Numbered from the stretch's first letter, positions 1 to 9,682 are shown. The stretch: DNA of 64,000 nucleotides from Chitinophaga agri (GCF_010093065.1 NZ_CP048113.1:2480001-2544000); one strand, 5' to 3'. Notes: generated by a model not told the origin, from the letters alone. Program-made: numbers and translations.

Positions 1-2
1 CA

Positions 3-2321
3 TTCAACGAGGACATCGCAGTAAACATTCCTGCAGGTAATGATCCAACACTGTCTATCATCATCGGTACAGCCACTGTCAATGCTACCTACACAGGTAA
101 AACAGCTGCAAACGCGCTGGGCTTCAGCTACACTGTAGTAGATGGTGACCAGGATATGGACGGTATCACTATCGGTACCCTGACACTGAATGGTTCAACC
201 GTTCAGGATGCAGTTAATAACAATGCGAACCTGACACTTAACAACGTAGGTAACACTACAAATGTTAAAGTAAGCACTGCCAATCCTACTGTGACGCTGT
301 CCACAACAGCCACACTGGTGAACGCTCCGTTCACGGTAACAGCTGTATTCAGCGAACCAGTAACGATCCTGACAGCAAGCGACTTTGCCGCTACAAACGG
401 TACAGTATCTAACGTGTCAAGTACTGACAACATCACTTACACCGCCACTATAACACCAACTGCCGATGGCGCTGTCACCGTACAGATCCCGGCTAACGGA
501 GTAGTTAACACTGGTGGCAACCCGAACCTCGCTTCTAATACTGTCACCGTTACAAACGATGTTACAGCTCCGGTTGTAACGGCCGTAACTGTTCCAGCCA
601 ATGGTTATTACAAAGCAGGAGACGTGCTGAACTTCACTGTTAACTTCAGTGAGAACATCACAGCAGCTACAACAGGCGGCACTCCTTATCTGACAGTCAC
701 CCTGAGCACCGGTACAGTAAGAGCTGGCTACACAGGTACAGCGGCTAACGCAGTTACCTTCAGCTACATCGTACGTCCGGGCGATATGGATCTGGATGGC
801 ATCACTGTAGGCACCATCACCCTGAACGGCGGTACATTCCAGGATGTAGCGACCAACGATGCGGATGTGACACTGCACAACATCGGTAACACTACCGGCG
901 TGTTGGTACACACTGCGTCTCCTTCAGTACAGTTGTCTACTACCGCGGCTTCCCGCGTAAATGCACCATTCACTGTAACTGTTACCTTCAACGAAGCAGT
1001 GACCGGTCTGGCCATCGCCGACTTCACCGTTACCAACGGTACTGCTGGCAGTCTGCAAACAGCAGATAACATCACTTACACAGTAGTGGTAACACCAGCT
1101 GTTGACGGTGCTGTAACCATCCAGCTGCCAACCGGTACAGTGGTGAACGTTGTTGGTAATGTAAACACAGCATCCAACATCCTCAGTCTGACCTACGACG
1201 TAACAGCTCCTGTTGTTACAACGGGTCTGGCATTTGAAACGCTGGAAAGAAGTGCAGTAGGTGCTACTGTCGGTACTGTAACCGCTACTGAAGTGGCAGG
1301 CACCCTGCAGAACTGGACTATTGCAACTGACGATTCTAATGGCGCCTTCGCTATCGACGCGAATGGCAACATCACAGTGAAAGACCAGGCGAAACTGAAC
1401 GCTAAGGCAAACAGCACTGTCACCCTGACTGTTACAGTCAGCGACGGACTGAACACCAGCGTAGCAACACCGGTTACTGTGAAAGTACTGCCGGTGAATC
1501 TGGCTCCAAGCCTCGATCCGATCAGTGATGAGACTGTTTGTCCTTCGGACGACATCCACACGATCAACCTGAACGGCGCTTCCGCAGGAGAGGCTGCACA
1601 GACCTTCTCCTTCAGGATCAGCACTGATAAACCAGCTAACTTCGACCAGCTGAGCGTTAGCTCAACTTCAGGTCAGGTTACCTATCAGCTGAAACCTACA
1701 GCTACCGGAACAGCTACTGTTACTGTTACTATCCAGGATAACGGCGGTACAGCTAACGGTGGTGTAGATACGCTGCGCCGTTCATTCACTATCACTGTAG
1801 CTACCCTGGGCCAGGTAGACATCACCAGCGATAAAGGCAACTCCATCTCTAAAGGAGATGTGGTTAACCTGACCGCGACCGGTGGTACTATCTTCAAATG
1901 GGATAACGCAACTGGCATTATCAGTGGCCAGAACAGCGCGGTACTGGTAGTAAGACCAATGGAGAACACGACTTACCGTGTGACAGTAAGCAACGCTGCA
2001 GGTTGCAGTAACACTGCTGAATTCACGCTGAATGTAGTCGAAGACTTCAAGGTGGAAGCGACCAACCTCCTGACGCCAAATGGTGATGGTGTGAATGATA
2101 AATGGGTGATCCGTAATCTGGACAGCTATCCTGATAATGAACTGAAGATCTACGACCGCGCAGGCCGTCTGGTTTACACACGCAGGAATTACGCAAATGA
2201 GTGGGATGGTACCCTGAACGGCAGTCCGCTGGGCGAAGGTACTTACTACTACATCCTGACAATTCAGGGCGGTGCTAAAACAGCAAAAGGTTATATCACG
2301 ATTATCAGAGACAGAAGATAA
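3..2321 (+). CDS. Ig-like/cadherin repeat surface protein with T9SS type B C-terminal sorting domain (5' end outside window)
   Basis: The frame is open from the first bases of the window, so this is the C-terminal part of a larger secreted protein. It shows tandem Thr/Val-rich Ig-like units that recur with shared phrases (TLNG, NAPFTVT, DNITYT), then a cadherin-like unit (about 1220-1490), an Ig-like unit, and a final ~85-residue domain with LLTPNGDGVND, IYDRAGRLVY and GTYYY. That last domain is the gliding-motility-associated CHU_C domain, the T9SS type B sorting signal in Bacteroidota. The role is inferred to be an exported adhesin-like surface protein. A PorP/SprF gene follows 20 bp downstream, the usual pairing for this protein class. 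Confidence 0.9.
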   Translation, partial: FNEDIAVNIPAGNDPTLSIIIGTATVNATYTGKTAANALGFSYTVVDGDQDMDGITIGTLTLNGSTVQDAVNNNANLTLNNVGNTTNVKVSTANPTVTLSTTATLVNAPFTVTAVFSEPVTILTASDFAATNGTVSNVSSTDNITYTATITPTADGAVTVQIPANGVVNTGGNPNLASNTVTVTNDVTAPVVTAVTVPANGYYKAGDVLNFTVNFSENITAATTGGTPYLTVTLSTGTVRAGYTGTAANAVTFSYIVRPGDMDLDGITVGTITLNGGTFQDVATNDADVTLHNIGNTTGVLVHTASPSVQLSTTAASRVNAPFTVTVTFNEAVTGLAIADFTVTNGTAGSLQTADNITYTVVVTPAVDGAVTIQLPTGTVVNVVGNVNTASNILSLTYDVTAPVVTTGLAFETLERSAVGATVGTVTATEVAGTLQNWTIATDDSNGAFAIDANGNITVKDQAKLNAKANSTVTLTVTVSDGLNTSVATPVTVKVLPVNLAPSLDPISDETVCPSDDIHTINLNGASAGEAAQTFSFRISTDKPANFDQLSVSSTSGQVTYQLKPTATGTATVTVTIQDNGGTANGGVDTLRRSFTITVATLGQVDITSDKGNSISKGDVVNLTATGGTIFKWDNATGIISGQNSAVLVVRPMENTTYRVTVSNAAGCSNTAEFTLNVVEDFKVEATNLLTPNGDGVNDKWVIRNLDSYPDNELKIYDRAGRLVYTRRNYANEWDGTLNGSPLGEGTYYYILTIQGGAKTAKGYITIIRDRR

Positions 2322-2341
2322 CCCCCGTAATAACAATCATT

Positions 2342-3262
2342 ATGAATTACAAACTAAAAATACGTTCGTTAATTGTCAGCAGCCTCTTGGCTGCTGGCAT
2401 TAGCCAACAGGCAGGTGCACAATCTCTCAGTAATGCACAGGCATTGCTGGAGCCTTCAGGCACCCAGTATTTTCAGAACCAGTATCTGAGTAATCCGGCA
2501 ATGGCTGGTATTGAGGCAGGTGTACATATCAATGCCGCCTACCGCCGCCAGTGGACCGGTATTGATGGTGCGCCTACGACAAAGTTCTTCTCTGCAGATG
2601 CAGCGATGGGTAACAGGGTCGGCGGTGGCGTACACGTCTTCAATGATGTGGCGGGTCTGATCAACAGGACGCGTGTGGCAATGACTTACGCTTACCACCT
2701 GCCCCTGACCAATCCTGATCAGCAGCTGCATTTCGGTCTGTCGCTGGCCTGGAACGTTCAACGCCTTGACACCAAAGCTGTCAACGGTGATCCGAATGAT
2801 CCTTCCATCGGTGGATTCAACCGCCGCGATAACTATTTTGAGGCGGAATACGGTATGGCCTATACCGACACCAAACTAACGTTGCAGGCGGCTATCCCGA
2901 ACGTGAGAAGTCTCTTCACAGGCGATAATAAAGCTGTTGATGGCGGTGGTATCTTCTTTACCGCTGCATCCTACCGCTTCGCAGTGAATGAGTCTGTCAG
3001 CTCCATCGAGCCGAAGATCTGCTACCGCGGTGTCCGTGGATATGACAATATCCTGGATGCAGGTGTGAACGTATCTTTCCTGAATGATGTGGCGAACGTA
3101 ATGGCTATGTATCATACTTCAAAAAGTCTGACGGCCGGTATTGGTGTCAACATCCTGAAAACTGTAGGTATACAGGCTATGTATACCACACAGACAGGTG
3201 GCATCAAAACCTATGTTGATGGCACCTATGAAATAGGCGCAACTATCAACCTGTTCAAATAA
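2342..3262 (+). CDS. PorP/SprF family type IX secretion system membrane protein
   Basis: A 306-residue protein with a signal peptide ending at GAQS near residue 27. It then has the family-typical N-terminal phrase in which the chain is described by YFQNQYLSNPAMAG and a YRRQW motif, followed by alternating beta strands of an outer-membrane barrel and a terminal INLFK. PorP/SprF proteins sit in the outer membrane and take part in T9SS export or anchoring of partners carrying CHU_C domains. The gene lies 20 bp behind such a partner and ends in a strong terminator, so the two probably form one transcript. Family assignment is firm; which substrate it serves is inference from position. Confidence 0.92.
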   Translation: MNYKLKIRSLIVSSLLAAGISQQAGAQSLSNAQALLEPSGTQYFQNQYLSNPAMAGIEAGVHINAAYRRQWTGIDGAPTTKFFSADAAMGNRVGGGVHVFNDVAGLINRTRVAMTYAYHLPLTNPDQQLHFGLSLAWNVQRLDTKAVNGDPNDPSIGGFNRRDNYFEAEYGMAYTDTKLTLQAAIPNVRSLFTGDNKAVDGGGIFFTAASYRFAVNESVSSIEPKICYRGVRGYDNILDAGVNVSFLNDVANVMAMYHTSKSLTAGIGVNILKTVGIQAMYTTQTGGIKTYVDGTYEIGATINLFK

Positions 3263-3280
3263 GGTAAGATTGATAAAAAG

Positions 3281-3313
3281 GCCTGTCCTGTTTTGCAGGG
3301 CAGGCTTTTTTTT
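3281..3313 (+). terminator. Rho-independent terminator after porP/sprF-like gene
   Basis: A 10-bp stem (GCCTGTCCTG with CAGGGCAGGC, one G-T pair) closes on a short T-rich loop and is followed directly by eight T residues, 18 bp after the stop codon. Confidence 0.85.
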
Positions 3314-3500
3314 GTCCGGGCAATTCCCGGGTACCAGAGGCCGCTTACCTGAAGATGGCGGAAGATTAATTGCCATTTTTGTGCTTTGTTCAGGGGACAG
3401 TCAGAGGAAATGGCAAAAAAGTATTACCCAGATCCTGGGTGTAAGACAACAAACGCCTGATATACAATCAACTAGTATCAAATAACGGCTTCAGGTAGTA

Positions 3501-3537
3501 CTAGCGACGAACTAGCGGCGAACTAGCGACGGCCAAA
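3501..3537 (+). repeat. CTAGCGACGAA tandem repeat, copy 1
   Basis: Three tandem units of 11 bp based on CTAGCGACGAA end in CTAGCGACGGCCAAA. The same 37-bp string, with two substitutions and in the same orientation, occurs at 53850-53886, also in a gene-free stretch. This suggests a dispersed intergenic repeat of the host genome. Confidence 0.7.
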
Positions 3538-3903
3538 TGATGATGTATCCTAAAGGGAATCCTTTCCATTTCTGATATTATATTAACAGCCAAAATTACT
3601 GTTAGCCGCTCTGGCAGCGTACTCCTCAATATGCTCTTCTACGTGTAGCCTCATCCCTTATTTTATAGCAGCAGCCTGGTTCTTCAACCAATTGCCCCTT
3701 CCTGATTCCCAATTCCTAATTCGCCATCTACCCGGAATGATAAAAAATTCATAATTTTATTCCGTCAATTGCAAGTCCTGTACCTTTTTTGAAATAATTT
3801 CGTCAACTTGTAACGAGATTTCAATCTATTAGGCGGGCGACACTGTAAGGGGTCCTGACCATACTATGAAACCGTTCAAAATATAAGAATTACAGCTAAA
3901 AAT

Positions 3904-4887
3904 ATGAGTAATAAACCGACAGACTTCACGTGGAGTAATGAGCCGAATCCGCATCACATACGTGTTAGACAGATTCTGAAAGAACATCCTGACGTAAAAG
4001 AACTTATAGGGAAAAACCCCTATACAATATATGTGATCATTGGACTGGTGGCAGCTCAGGTGGGCCTTTCATACTGGCTGCGTGACGCTTCCTGGTGGCT
4101 GATCATCCTCGTAGCATATGGTGTGGGTGCCTTCATCAGCCACGCGTTGTGGGTGATGATCCATGAAACCAGCCATGGTCTTATCTTCAAAGGTAAAGTA
4201 CCAAACTTACTGGCAGGCATCATCGCCAACCTTCCGCATATCTTTGCCAGCTCTGTATCTTTTCAGCGTTATCACCTGAAGCACCATGCGCATCAGGGAG
4301 AGCATGATCTGGATGCTGATCTGCCTGACTTCTGGGAAGCGAAACTGGTAAGTAACAACCCTTTCAATAAAATGCTCTGGTTCCTGTTTTTCCCGGTGTT
4401 CCAGATCACCCGTACAGCGAGACTCAATATCTCCCTGTTTGACCGTTGGGTAGCCATTAACTGGGTGATCCAGCTGGCATTTGACGTGGCAATCGTTGCT
4501 TTCTTCGGACCGAAAGCCCTGATCTATATGCTGATCAGCTTCTGTCTTTCTGTAGGTCTGCACCCACTGGGCGCACGCTGGATCCAGGAGCACTACCTGA
4601 CCCTGGACCCTATACAGGAAACATACAGCTATTATGGTCCATTGAATACAGTAGCGTTCAACGTGGGCTTCCACAATGAGCACCACGACTTCCCTTCCAT
4701 TCCATGGAACAAGCTACCGCAGATCAAACGTAAAGCACCTGCTTTCTACGACTCCCTGCTGTCACATCAGTCCTGGACGAAGCTCTTCTTTACCTTCATT
4801 TTCGATCCTAAACTGTCTCTCTACTCACGTGTACTGAGAAAGGAAAAGGTGAAAATTGCGAAAGAAAACGAGGCTGCAATAGCATAA
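3904..4887 (+). CDS. Fatty-acid desaturase of the sphingolipid delta4-desaturase (DES1/DEGS1) type
   Basis: A 327-residue membrane di-iron desaturase. The three histidine boxes are visible: HETSH at 87-91, HLKHH at 124-128 and HNEHH at 257-261. Beyond the boxes it carries features of eukaryotic DES1 dihydroceramide desaturases: an N-terminal DFTWS phrase before PHHIR, a HPLGA segment followed by EHY, ETYSYYGPLN, and NEHHDFPSIP. Hydrophobic segments lie near 41-75 and 165-215. The family introduces the 4,5-trans double bond in dihydroceramide; Bacteroidota make sphingolipids, so a long-chain-base substrate is plausible but inferred. Monocistronic, closed by a bidirectional terminator. A general acyl-lipid desaturase is the alternative. 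Confidence 0.85.
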   Translation: MSNKPTDFTWSNEPNPHHIRVRQILKEHPDVKELIGKNPYTIYVIIGLVAAQVGLSYWLRDASWWLIILVAYGVGAFISHALWVMIHETSHGLIFKGKVPNLLAGIIANLPHIFASSVSFQRYHLKHHAHQGEHDLDADLPDFWEAKLVSNNPFNKMLWFLFFPVFQITRTARLNISLFDRWVAINWVIQLAFDVAIVAFFGPKALIYMLISFCLSVGLHPLGARWIQEHYLTLDPIQETYSYYGPLNTVAFNVGFHNEHHDFPSIPWNKLPQIKRKAPAFYDSLLSHQSWTKLFFTFIFDPKLSLYSRVLRKEKVKIAKENEAAIA

Positions 4888-4900
4888 ATTTATTTCTATA

Positions 4901-4942
4901 AGGGAAAGCGCGTTACACCATCGGTGGACGCGCTTTCCCTTT
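4901..4942. terminator. Bidirectional terminator between convergent genes
   Basis: An 11-13 bp perfect stem, AAGGGAAAGCGCG with its complement, lies in the gap between the desaturase stop codon and the stop of the opposing heparinase-like gene, with A-rich and T-rich flanks. It can serve both genes. Confidence 0.8.
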
Positions 4943-6896
4943 ATAGTCCCTGCCGGATAGTGAACGTATATGTACCACTGGCAGCCTCTCCCTTATAGAC
5001 CAGTAAAATCCGGGTGATCGGCTGGCGGGACCAGTTATCAGTCAGCCGCTTCTCATCGGGTGCCCTGCAGTCCATTTGCTCCGTTTTCAGCGTCCATAGC
5101 TTAGGATCATAGTTTAATTCAACCATCTGCCCATTGGGTATTTTAAAGCGTATGATACCAGCCTTTGATAGATCTAACCCACATACCGTCATGAATGTCT
5201 GGGTGAGCTGATGAGGGGCATCTGACAAAGAGAAATTGTCTGCAACAGTCACTATCCCCTGTTTTCTATCCATCCTCACCTCCCTTACCCAGCGATTGAC
5301 ACCCGCCTCTGCCGGATAGGCACCAGCGATATCCATATGCAAAACGGCGCCACTGTCATCTTTTCGGTATTGCACCTCTTTTGCGCCGAACTTCCTGCCC
5401 TCCTTTTGCTGCATACCATTAATAGTGGGCAGATTATGATAAGCTGAGCTATTATACCAGAGCTGGTATCGTTCCTTCGAAAAAGTCTTTGCAGTGTAGG
5501 TGCCTAGTCCCGCGTCAATGATTACCGGCTGGCCAGCTGCATATACAATAAAATCTCCTACATCATTATGGTTATGGCTTTCACCATTATGACCACCATG
5601 AGTAGCTACAAACAATCCATTATCTGCCCTCGTCGCCATCAGCTGAATACTCTCCAGCCATACATCTGGTATCACAGGTTCTTTCCCTTCGCTCGCGGAG
5701 CAATCTTTCCAGGCCTGCATATTAAAAAGCATGCGGGGCTTAGCGAAATCGCCGTTAACAGGATTCCTGACGGGATACCGGTGAAAGGCCCAGGCACCGA
5801 AATCCCGCATTACAGGATCGCCCATATTCCTGCCCATACGATACAGCAATAGCCCGTCAGTGGGTATTACAGGAGAGGCATCGGCTACGTTGATATAGTA
5901 GTTGCCAGCGATGTGCATTTTGTAAATGTAAGCTGCCATATTGCTGATGATCGGAGCATCATAGATCTTCAGTTTACCACTGGTGGCACTCTCCAGTATA
6001 GTGAGCGCATCGAATACACGTCCTGTAGCGCCGGACCAGTATACAGGCCCTTCATCCACAGCTCCATCCTCCCCGATAAAATTGATATAATGATCCAGCA
6101 GATGGAGGGCATGTTCCAGTTCGCTGATACGGCGGTCATTGTTCTTTTCCAGCAATAACAGGCTGGTCATCCAGTTACTGATCACCCAGGGGTTCCAGTT
6201 ATTGATAGGATATTCTTTTGTACCTTTTTTCAGATAAAAATAGCGGTCACTGTCTTTCTCCAATGGCGTCAGCATTCTCCTGTTCACTTCATAGTAAATA
6301 CGTTTACGCAGCAACGTAGAGTACTTATCCAGCTGCTTGCCCAGCAGGTAGTCCGTCAGTGCCAGTACAGTGGCAGTCTCGCTGACAAACAGGTCCACGG
6401 AAGGATCTTCCACATCCACCAGGTCAATACCTGCTTTCTGCAGGTACAGATGTCCGGGAGCCCCCCAGTAACTTTCTTCGCAAACAGACCACACACCATT
6501 AATAACAGCCGTCAGAAAACGGCCTTTTTGTTCAATCGCTTCAGCTACAGCCATCGCAAACAGCTGATCTCTCTTTCTGAAAGACATTTCTTCATATCGG
6601 GAGCGGTCTCCGTTCTTCTGATATTCCATCATCATGGATGCAGGGATCGCCACGAAAGGTATTTTCAGATATCCTTCCGCCAGGCGAATAATGCTTTGTT
6701 GCACAGAATCGGGCAGCAACCTGTTCCAGGCAGCCGCATCAGCAGGAAAAGGATGCCATTGTCCGGCCGGCAATAATGCTGCGGCAATCTGAGGTCTGGT
6801 GAACTGACTTAAAAGATTCCGGGGTTCCTGTGCTGCAATACGGTGGGGCAAGGCGCTAAGCAGTACGAACAACAGCAGGGATAAAAGATATTTCAT
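4941..6896 (-). CDS. Heparinase II/III family protein (polysaccharide lyase-like)
   Basis: A 651-residue secreted protein with a signal peptide (MKYLLSLLLFVLLSAL, cleaved near AQEP). An alpha-helical toroid-like region (about 60-400) is followed by the heparinase II/III-type beta domain, whose hallmark SHNHNDVGDF lies near residues 438-447 and supplies the conserved His. GHNGES just before it and the IDAGLGTYT stretch after it also fit the family. Such enzymes cleave uronic-acid-containing polysaccharides in the periplasm or outside; the actual substrate cannot be read from sequence. No sus-type transporter lies beside it. Confidence 0.85.
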   Translation of the reverse strand: MKYLLSLLLFVLLSALPHRIAAQEPRNLLSQFTRPQIAAALLPAGQWHPFPADAAAWNRLLPDSVQQSIIRLAEGYLKIPFVAIPASMMMEYQKNGDRSRYEEMSFRKRDQLFAMAVAEAIEQKGRFLTAVINGVWSVCEESYWGAPGHLYLQKAGIDLVDVEDPSVDLFVSETATVLALTDYLLGKQLDKYSTLLRKRIYYEVNRRMLTPLEKDSDRYFYLKKGTKEYPINNWNPWVISNWMTSLLLLEKNNDRRISELEHALHLLDHYINFIGEDGAVDEGPVYWSGATGRVFDALTILESATSGKLKIYDAPIISNMAAYIYKMHIAGNYYINVADASPVIPTDGLLLYRMGRNMGDPVMRDFGAWAFHRYPVRNPVNGDFAKPRMLFNMQAWKDCSASEGKEPVIPDVWLESIQLMATRADNGLFVATHGGHNGESHNHNDVGDFIVYAAGQPVIIDAGLGTYTAKTFSKERYQLWYNSSAYHNLPTINGMQQKEGRKFGAKEVQYRKDDSGAVLHMDIAGAYPAEAGVNRWVREVRMDRKQGIVTVADNFSLSDAPHQLTQTFMTVCGLDLSKAGIIRFKIPNGQMVELNYDPKLWTLKTEQMDCRAPDEKRLTDNWSRQPITRILLVYKGEAASGTYTFTIRQGL

Positions 6897-7098
6897 CGGG
6901 TGTTATCAGAGGATTGGAAGGCATCCCCGGGCCTTTTTGATCTGTCAAATATAAGATTACGGACTATATTATCGCTCCAACAATCGCACCTCCTTCCTGA
7001 CCGACACGAAATGCCCGTTGACCGAATCCGTAGCATCCAGCCTGCATCACACAGGTATCTTTGTAATGCATTCCAGAAACACACTAAATGAACTACTC

Positions 7099-7647
7099 AT
7101 GAAAAGGACACTTATCACAGCGGGTGTTTTGTTACTGTCAGCCATGACAACTTTTGCAAACAATACCCCTGGTAACAACGAAGACAGAAAAAGCAGAAAA
7201 GAAGCACGCAAAGAAGCACGTAAAGCGGACAGGAACACTGTCAGTGATTTCACTAAAGGCCAGTTCTACGAGGACTTCCCGGCGGCCACTAATATACGTT
7301 ACGAGAAGACGAACTATTTCGATGAAGTAGCGTTCACGCTGAACGGCCAGCGTGAAAGAGCCTACTACGATATACATAACCAACTGGTAGGTACGACTGA
7401 ACGTAAGGCATTTACAGATATACCCGAAAATGCACAGCGTGAGATAGAGAAAAAGTATAAGGACTACAAGATAGACAGCGTGCTTGAGTATGATGACAAT
7501 GAAGTGAATGATACGGACATGACGATGTTTGATACAGCGTTTGACGGTGCCGATAATTACTTCGTGGTACTCAGAAAGAGCAGTGAACTTTTAATCGTGA
7601 AGGTTGATATGGCGGGGAATGTTTCCTTCTTCAAATCGATGAAGTAA
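7099..7647 (+). CDS. Secreted PepSY-like (beta-lactamase-inhibitor-like fold) protein
   Basis: A 182-residue protein. I place the start at 7099 because MKRTLITAGVLLLSAM then opens a clear signal peptide ending near FANN; an in-frame upstream extension to 7018 lacks one. A Lys/Arg/Glu-rich linker (DRKSRKEARKEARK) precedes a folded part with FTKGQFYEDFPAA, an EVAFTLNGQ strand, a YYDIHNQLVG turn and an IPENAQREIEKKYKDY helix, the layout of the PepSY-like DUF2874 family of Bacteroidota periplasmic proteins. Function unknown. Strong terminator just after the stop. Confidence 0.6.
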   Translation: MKRTLITAGVLLLSAMTTFANNTPGNNEDRKSRKEARKEARKADRNTVSDFTKGQFYEDFPAATNIRYEKTNYFDEVAFTLNGQRERAYYDIHNQLVGTTERKAFTDIPENAQREIEKKYKDYKIDSVLEYDDNEVNDTDMTMFDTAFDGADNYFVVLRKSSELLIVKVDMAGNVSFFKSMK

Positions 7648-7651
7648 ACAT

Positions 7652-7686
7652 GAGAAAGGCGGTCAGGTGACCGCCTTTCTCTTTTA
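7652..7686. terminator. Bidirectional terminator
   Basis: A 13-14 bp perfect stem GAGAAAGGCGGTCA with its complement, followed by TTTT, between two convergent genes. Confidence 0.85.
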
Positions 7687-7690
7687 TGAA

Positions 7691-8821
7691 TTACTGTCTG
7701 GTGACCAGTACGAGGTTGCCATGTGGCTTTTCCTGCAGACTGTCCAGGAATATTTCGGATACCTGATTAACAAAATAAACAGGCTCTTTCTTTTTCAGCT
7801 TTCCGGCATCATCATCGGCATATACTAACTGCTCTTTAAAAGGGAAGTCCAGTCCGGTCATATCATCGTCGGGACGCTCCCCTCTGAGTAATACCGGCAA
7901 CCCATGTTCAAGCATAGCCATTGAAGAACCACTTTTTCCGAAGAGTGCATAATCAGCCCTTGATATACCGATGTCCGCCTGCAGCATATGATTGGAAACG
8001 TCATCAGCTGTTAAAAAGCCACAGTCGATGACATTCTTTTCCCCCAGCGCCTGTTTAGAAATGTCCATCGCTTTTTCCTTATGGGTCCCTCCATCGCCGA
8101 GTATCTTCAGACAGATCGTACGGCCGGTTTTTTCTCCGATCGCCGTCAGAAATGCTACCTGTTTTCGAAACTCATCCAGCGCGCCGGTAAAGGAGCCGAA
8201 ATGAATAGCGGTAAGGTTATCTGACTTGCCTTCTGCTGTTGGCATACTAGTAATAGGTATGTTACTGAACAGCGGGATCAAACTGACATCTTTCCAATCC
8301 AGGTTCTTTTTGTAGATACCGATAGAAGTGGTCACAGACTCAGGTTTAAGCGTCAGCAGCATCTGGCGGATAAGCACCTTTTGCATAAAGCCGTGCACTT
8401 TCAGACGGAAATCACTGTACCCGTACAAACCTACCCACAGTTCATGGAACATGATATGCCATTTGATGTTGGCTCCCAGGCTTTTCAGCCGGCTATTAAA
8501 CAGCACGGGCAGGCCCCTTTTTTCAAAGGAAAAAGGTACGTACTGCAGGCTTACCCAATCCGGTGCAAACTGGCTGATGTAATCACGTGCGTAATCAAAT
8601 CGTTTACGTTCGGTCATTGACGAAGGTATACGAAGAACAGGCACGCTGATCTCATTGCTCACTTGAGTTCCGAGATACAGAGATTGCAGCTTTCTGTCAT
8701 TCAAAGCAACTATGGCGACGTCATGCTGTTTACGAATTAATTCGCTGGCAAGCCGTCTTGTATAGTCACCCACACCATCACGGCCAGGTTCAAGAGAACC
8801 ACATAGAAAAATTATCTTCAC
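7691..8821 (-). CDS. Glycosyltransferase family 4-like protein
   Basis: A 376-residue GT-B-type sugar transferase starting at a GTG codon. The N-terminal phrase IIFLCGSLEPGRDGVGDYTRRLA is matched in part by the GT4 N-domain glycine loop (GRDGVGDY); the C-terminal half has ILGDGG and the tail of the nucleotide-sugar binding region with SGSSMAMLEHGLPVL, which stands where family members carry the E-rich acceptor/donor motif. Probably cytoplasmic, acting on a cell-surface glycan precursor. It stands alone between a terminator and a gene-poor gap, so the pathway cannot be inferred. Confidence 0.75.
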   Translation of the reverse strand: MKIIFLCGSLEPGRDGVGDYTRRLASELIRKQHDVAIVALNDRKLQSLYLGTQVSNEISVPVLRIPSSMTERKRFDYARDYISQFAPDWVSLQYVPFSFEKRGLPVLFNSRLKSLGANIKWHIMFHELWVGLYGYSDFRLKVHGFMQKVLIRQMLLTLKPESVTTSIGIYKKNLDWKDVSLIPLFSNIPITSMPTAEGKSDNLTAIHFGSFTGALDEFRKQVAFLTAIGEKTGRTICLKILGDGGTHKEKAMDISKQALGEKNVIDCGFLTADDVSNHMLQADIGISRADYALFGKSGSSMAMLEHGLPVLLRGERPDDDMTGLDFPFKEQLVYADDDAGKLKKKEPVYFVNQVSEIFLDSLQEKPHGNLVLVTRQ

Positions 8822-9154
8822 ACTACAATCAGTTATGGGTTATTTGATGGGGCATAATTGTTAACCTATCGTTTGCATATGGCGATCCATCATCCGGATG
8901 AATCAGGTTACAAGTTACTGTGGATTAGTAAATTACCGATAGACGCGTGGGTAACCAGACAGTAGAATAAGGCTTTAGGAAGGGACGATTGCTTTTTCTC
9001 CTGCCATAAGACGACAGAGATCTATCTGGTTACGGATAAAAACGAATTACCATTTATGAAAAAAAATATGTTTCGCTTCAGGTGAGAACTAGTTAAAAGC
9101 GAATCATATTACCATGAAATCATATTTCATTCGTCACTCAAAAAAGTAATGACA
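8822..9154. other. Gene-free gap
   Basis: 333 bp without a plausible coding frame. It should hold the promoter of the leftward glycosyltransferase gene and the 3' end of the leftward methyltransferase transcript; I recognise no specific signal. Confidence 0.4.
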
Positions 9155-9682
9155 TTACCGGCTAATCAGGGCAGTATATAAGTTGGCCCTACCATATACA
9201 GACTGCCGTTCTCTCATTTTAGAGACATGAGAAAATCCCTGTTGCTGGAAAAGTCTCTCCAGTGAGATATAACTTAAGGGATAAGGCACCCACACAGGAA
9301 CGGGGATATCTGTATCATACTCTACAATGAGTATGCTGCTATTCACCTGTAATACCGTCTTCAGCTTTTCAAGAAAAGCAGGCTGGTCTTTCACATAATG
9401 CAATGCATTAGCCATGATGACACCATCCAATGCGGCGAAGGGCAGCGCCTCTTCAATAAAGTCCGCCTGTATCATCTCGACCTGGACACCGGCAGGCAAC
9501 TCTATTTTCCCATTAGACGGTATCTCCCTATCTACGGCATAGATAGTACTGCCAGCGGGTAAATAATGCGCGAGCGCGGCTGTAAATGTACCGCTGCCAC
9601 AACCGAGGTCAGCCCAGCGGACAGGAGACGCGGCTGACAATACTTTATGATGGATAAACCGAATAGCTTCCTGTATCTGCAT
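9155..9682 (-). CDS. Class I SAM-dependent methyltransferase
   Basis: A 175-residue protein with the Rossmann motif I WADLGCGSGTF, an acidic motif II region ending VDRE, a motif near ALDGVIMANALHYV, and a C-terminal strand LIVEYD. The frame remains open upstream to 9814, but that extension overlaps the preceding small gene and looks nothing like the family, so I start at 9682 (MQIQEAIRF). It follows the small basic-protein gene by 40 bp and may be co-transcribed. Substrate unknown. Compared with many family members it lacks an N-terminal cap, so a small-molecule substrate is only a guess. Confidence 0.75.
   Translation of the reverse strand: MQIQEAIRFIHHKVLSAASPVRWADLGCGSGTFTAALAHYLPAGSTIYAVDREIPSNGKIELPAGVQVEMIQADFIEEALPFAALDGVIMANALHYVKDQPAFLEKLKTVLQVNSSILIVEYDTDIPVPVWVPYPLSYISLERLFQQQGFSHVSKMRERQSVYGRANLYTALISR

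Larger units (their letters stand above)
3263..3903. other. Intergenic region with no gene seen
   Basis: Beyond the terminator at its left end this 640-bp stretch has no convincing open frame. Its one distinctive item is a small tandem repeat at 3501-3537 that recurs near 53.85 kb. The promoter of the desaturase gene must lie near its right end, but I see no clean TANNTTTG match. Confidence 0.5.

Noticed and set aside
417..911. Antisense frame of 164 codons inside the Ig-repeat gene
   Set aside because: Read as a protein it is low-complexity and cysteine-rich without family sense; it is a shadow of the repetitive plus-strand gene. The same holds for similar frames at 203-436, 764-1075, 924-1559, 1193-1624, 1782-2336.
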